This document shows positions 6,659 to 6,788 of a stretch of 6,788 bases of DNA, in pieces. Location of the stretch: contig JAGQGA010000296.1 of the NCBI GenBank assembly GCA_020432595.1, positions 1-6,788 on the forward strand, written 5' to 3'. The position numbers were made by a program, and so were the translations under genes. Source of the stretch: Anaerolineales bacterium (lineage in GTDB: Bacteria; Chloroflexota; Anaerolineae; Promineifilales; Promineifilaceae). Every line of letters begins with the position of its first letter. Position 1 is the first letter of the stretch. Below the pieces are notes generated by a model. The model was not told the origin of the DNA. It saw nothing but the letters and a program-made list of their open reading frames with translations, and made no database searches.

Positions 6659-6788
6659 TAGTTTCTAACGCCTGATCCAAATCCCAGAGAATGTCCTCAA
6701 CGTCTTCATAGCCAATGCTGAGGCGGATGAAGTCGGGGGTGACACCGGCTGATTGCAGTTCGGCTTCGCTGAGCTGGCTGTGGGTGGT
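6648..6788 (-). CDS. metY: O-acetylhomoserine aminocarboxypropyltransferase, C-terminal part (rest outside window)
   Basis: A frame running in from the right edge gives 46 residues plus stop. It starts [20 protein letters not shown] and ends [13 protein letters not shown] then [12 protein letters not shown]. The TTHSQLSE and [13 protein letters not shown] motifs are the conserved C-terminus of the Cys/Met-metabolism PLP-dependent family. The PLP lysine lies outside the window. Next to metX, the natural reading is the sulfhydrylase that converts O-acetylhomoserine and sulfide to homocysteine. Cystathionine gamma-synthase and related lyases share this C-terminal motif and cannot be excluded from 46 residues. 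The last three residues and the stop are encoded by the heptamer repeat. Confidence 0.8.
   Translation of the reverse strand, partial: TTHSQLSEAELQSAGVTPDFIRLSIGYEDVEDILWDLDQALETSNQ

Overview
The window looks like part of a chromosome from a bacterium with moderately high GC. My best guess is Chloroflexota (an Anaerolineae- or Ardenticatenia-like genome). The guess rests on overall protein flavour, the many intergenic repeats of 7 and 10 bases and a heavily iterated 10-base palindrome; no phylogenetic marker settles it.

Layout, left to right. (1) The 3' part of an M20 metallopeptidase/deacylase gene (+), whose start lies outside the window. (2) A FabH-type 3-oxoacyl-ACP synthase III gene (+) with a good Shine-Dalgarno. 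(3) A tRNA-Leu(GAG) gene (+), driven by a perfect TTGACA/TATAAT promoter buried in the 3' end of fabH and followed by a strong intrinsic terminator. (4) An extended-SDR sugar-nucleotide epimerase/dehydratase gene (-), convergent with the tRNA and possibly leaderless. (5) A divergent gene (+) for a membrane-anchored protein with an HExxH zinc-protease signature. (6) A minus-strand methionine cluster, read from right to left: the tail of an O-acetylhomoserine sulfhydrylase (metY-like), metX, and metW. Together metY and metX give the direct-sulfhydrylation route: acetyl-CoA plus homoserine to O-acetylhomoserine, then sulfide to homocysteine. MetW is their usual methyltransferase-fold companion. 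The other genes have no evident pathway link with one another.

The most unusual content is in the DNA. The palindrome AACGGCCGTT occurs 10 times in 6.8 kb, where chance predicts about 0.006. All copies are inside genes, mostly in one reading frame (Thr-Ala-Val). The strand to the right of every copy is richer in C than G, and the strand to the left is usually richer in G than C, whichever way the gene runs. This looks like a palindrome-centred switch of local GC skew and of synonymous codon choice. Separately, every gene boundary except the fabH 3' end and the epimerase/HExxH divergent gap has a tandem or inverted repeat beside it (GGAGATT-, ACTGRTT- and CAGATTTACCTGAT-type units). The repeats reach into the genes: five of the seven visible stop codons and the first codons of metW are made of repeat sequence.
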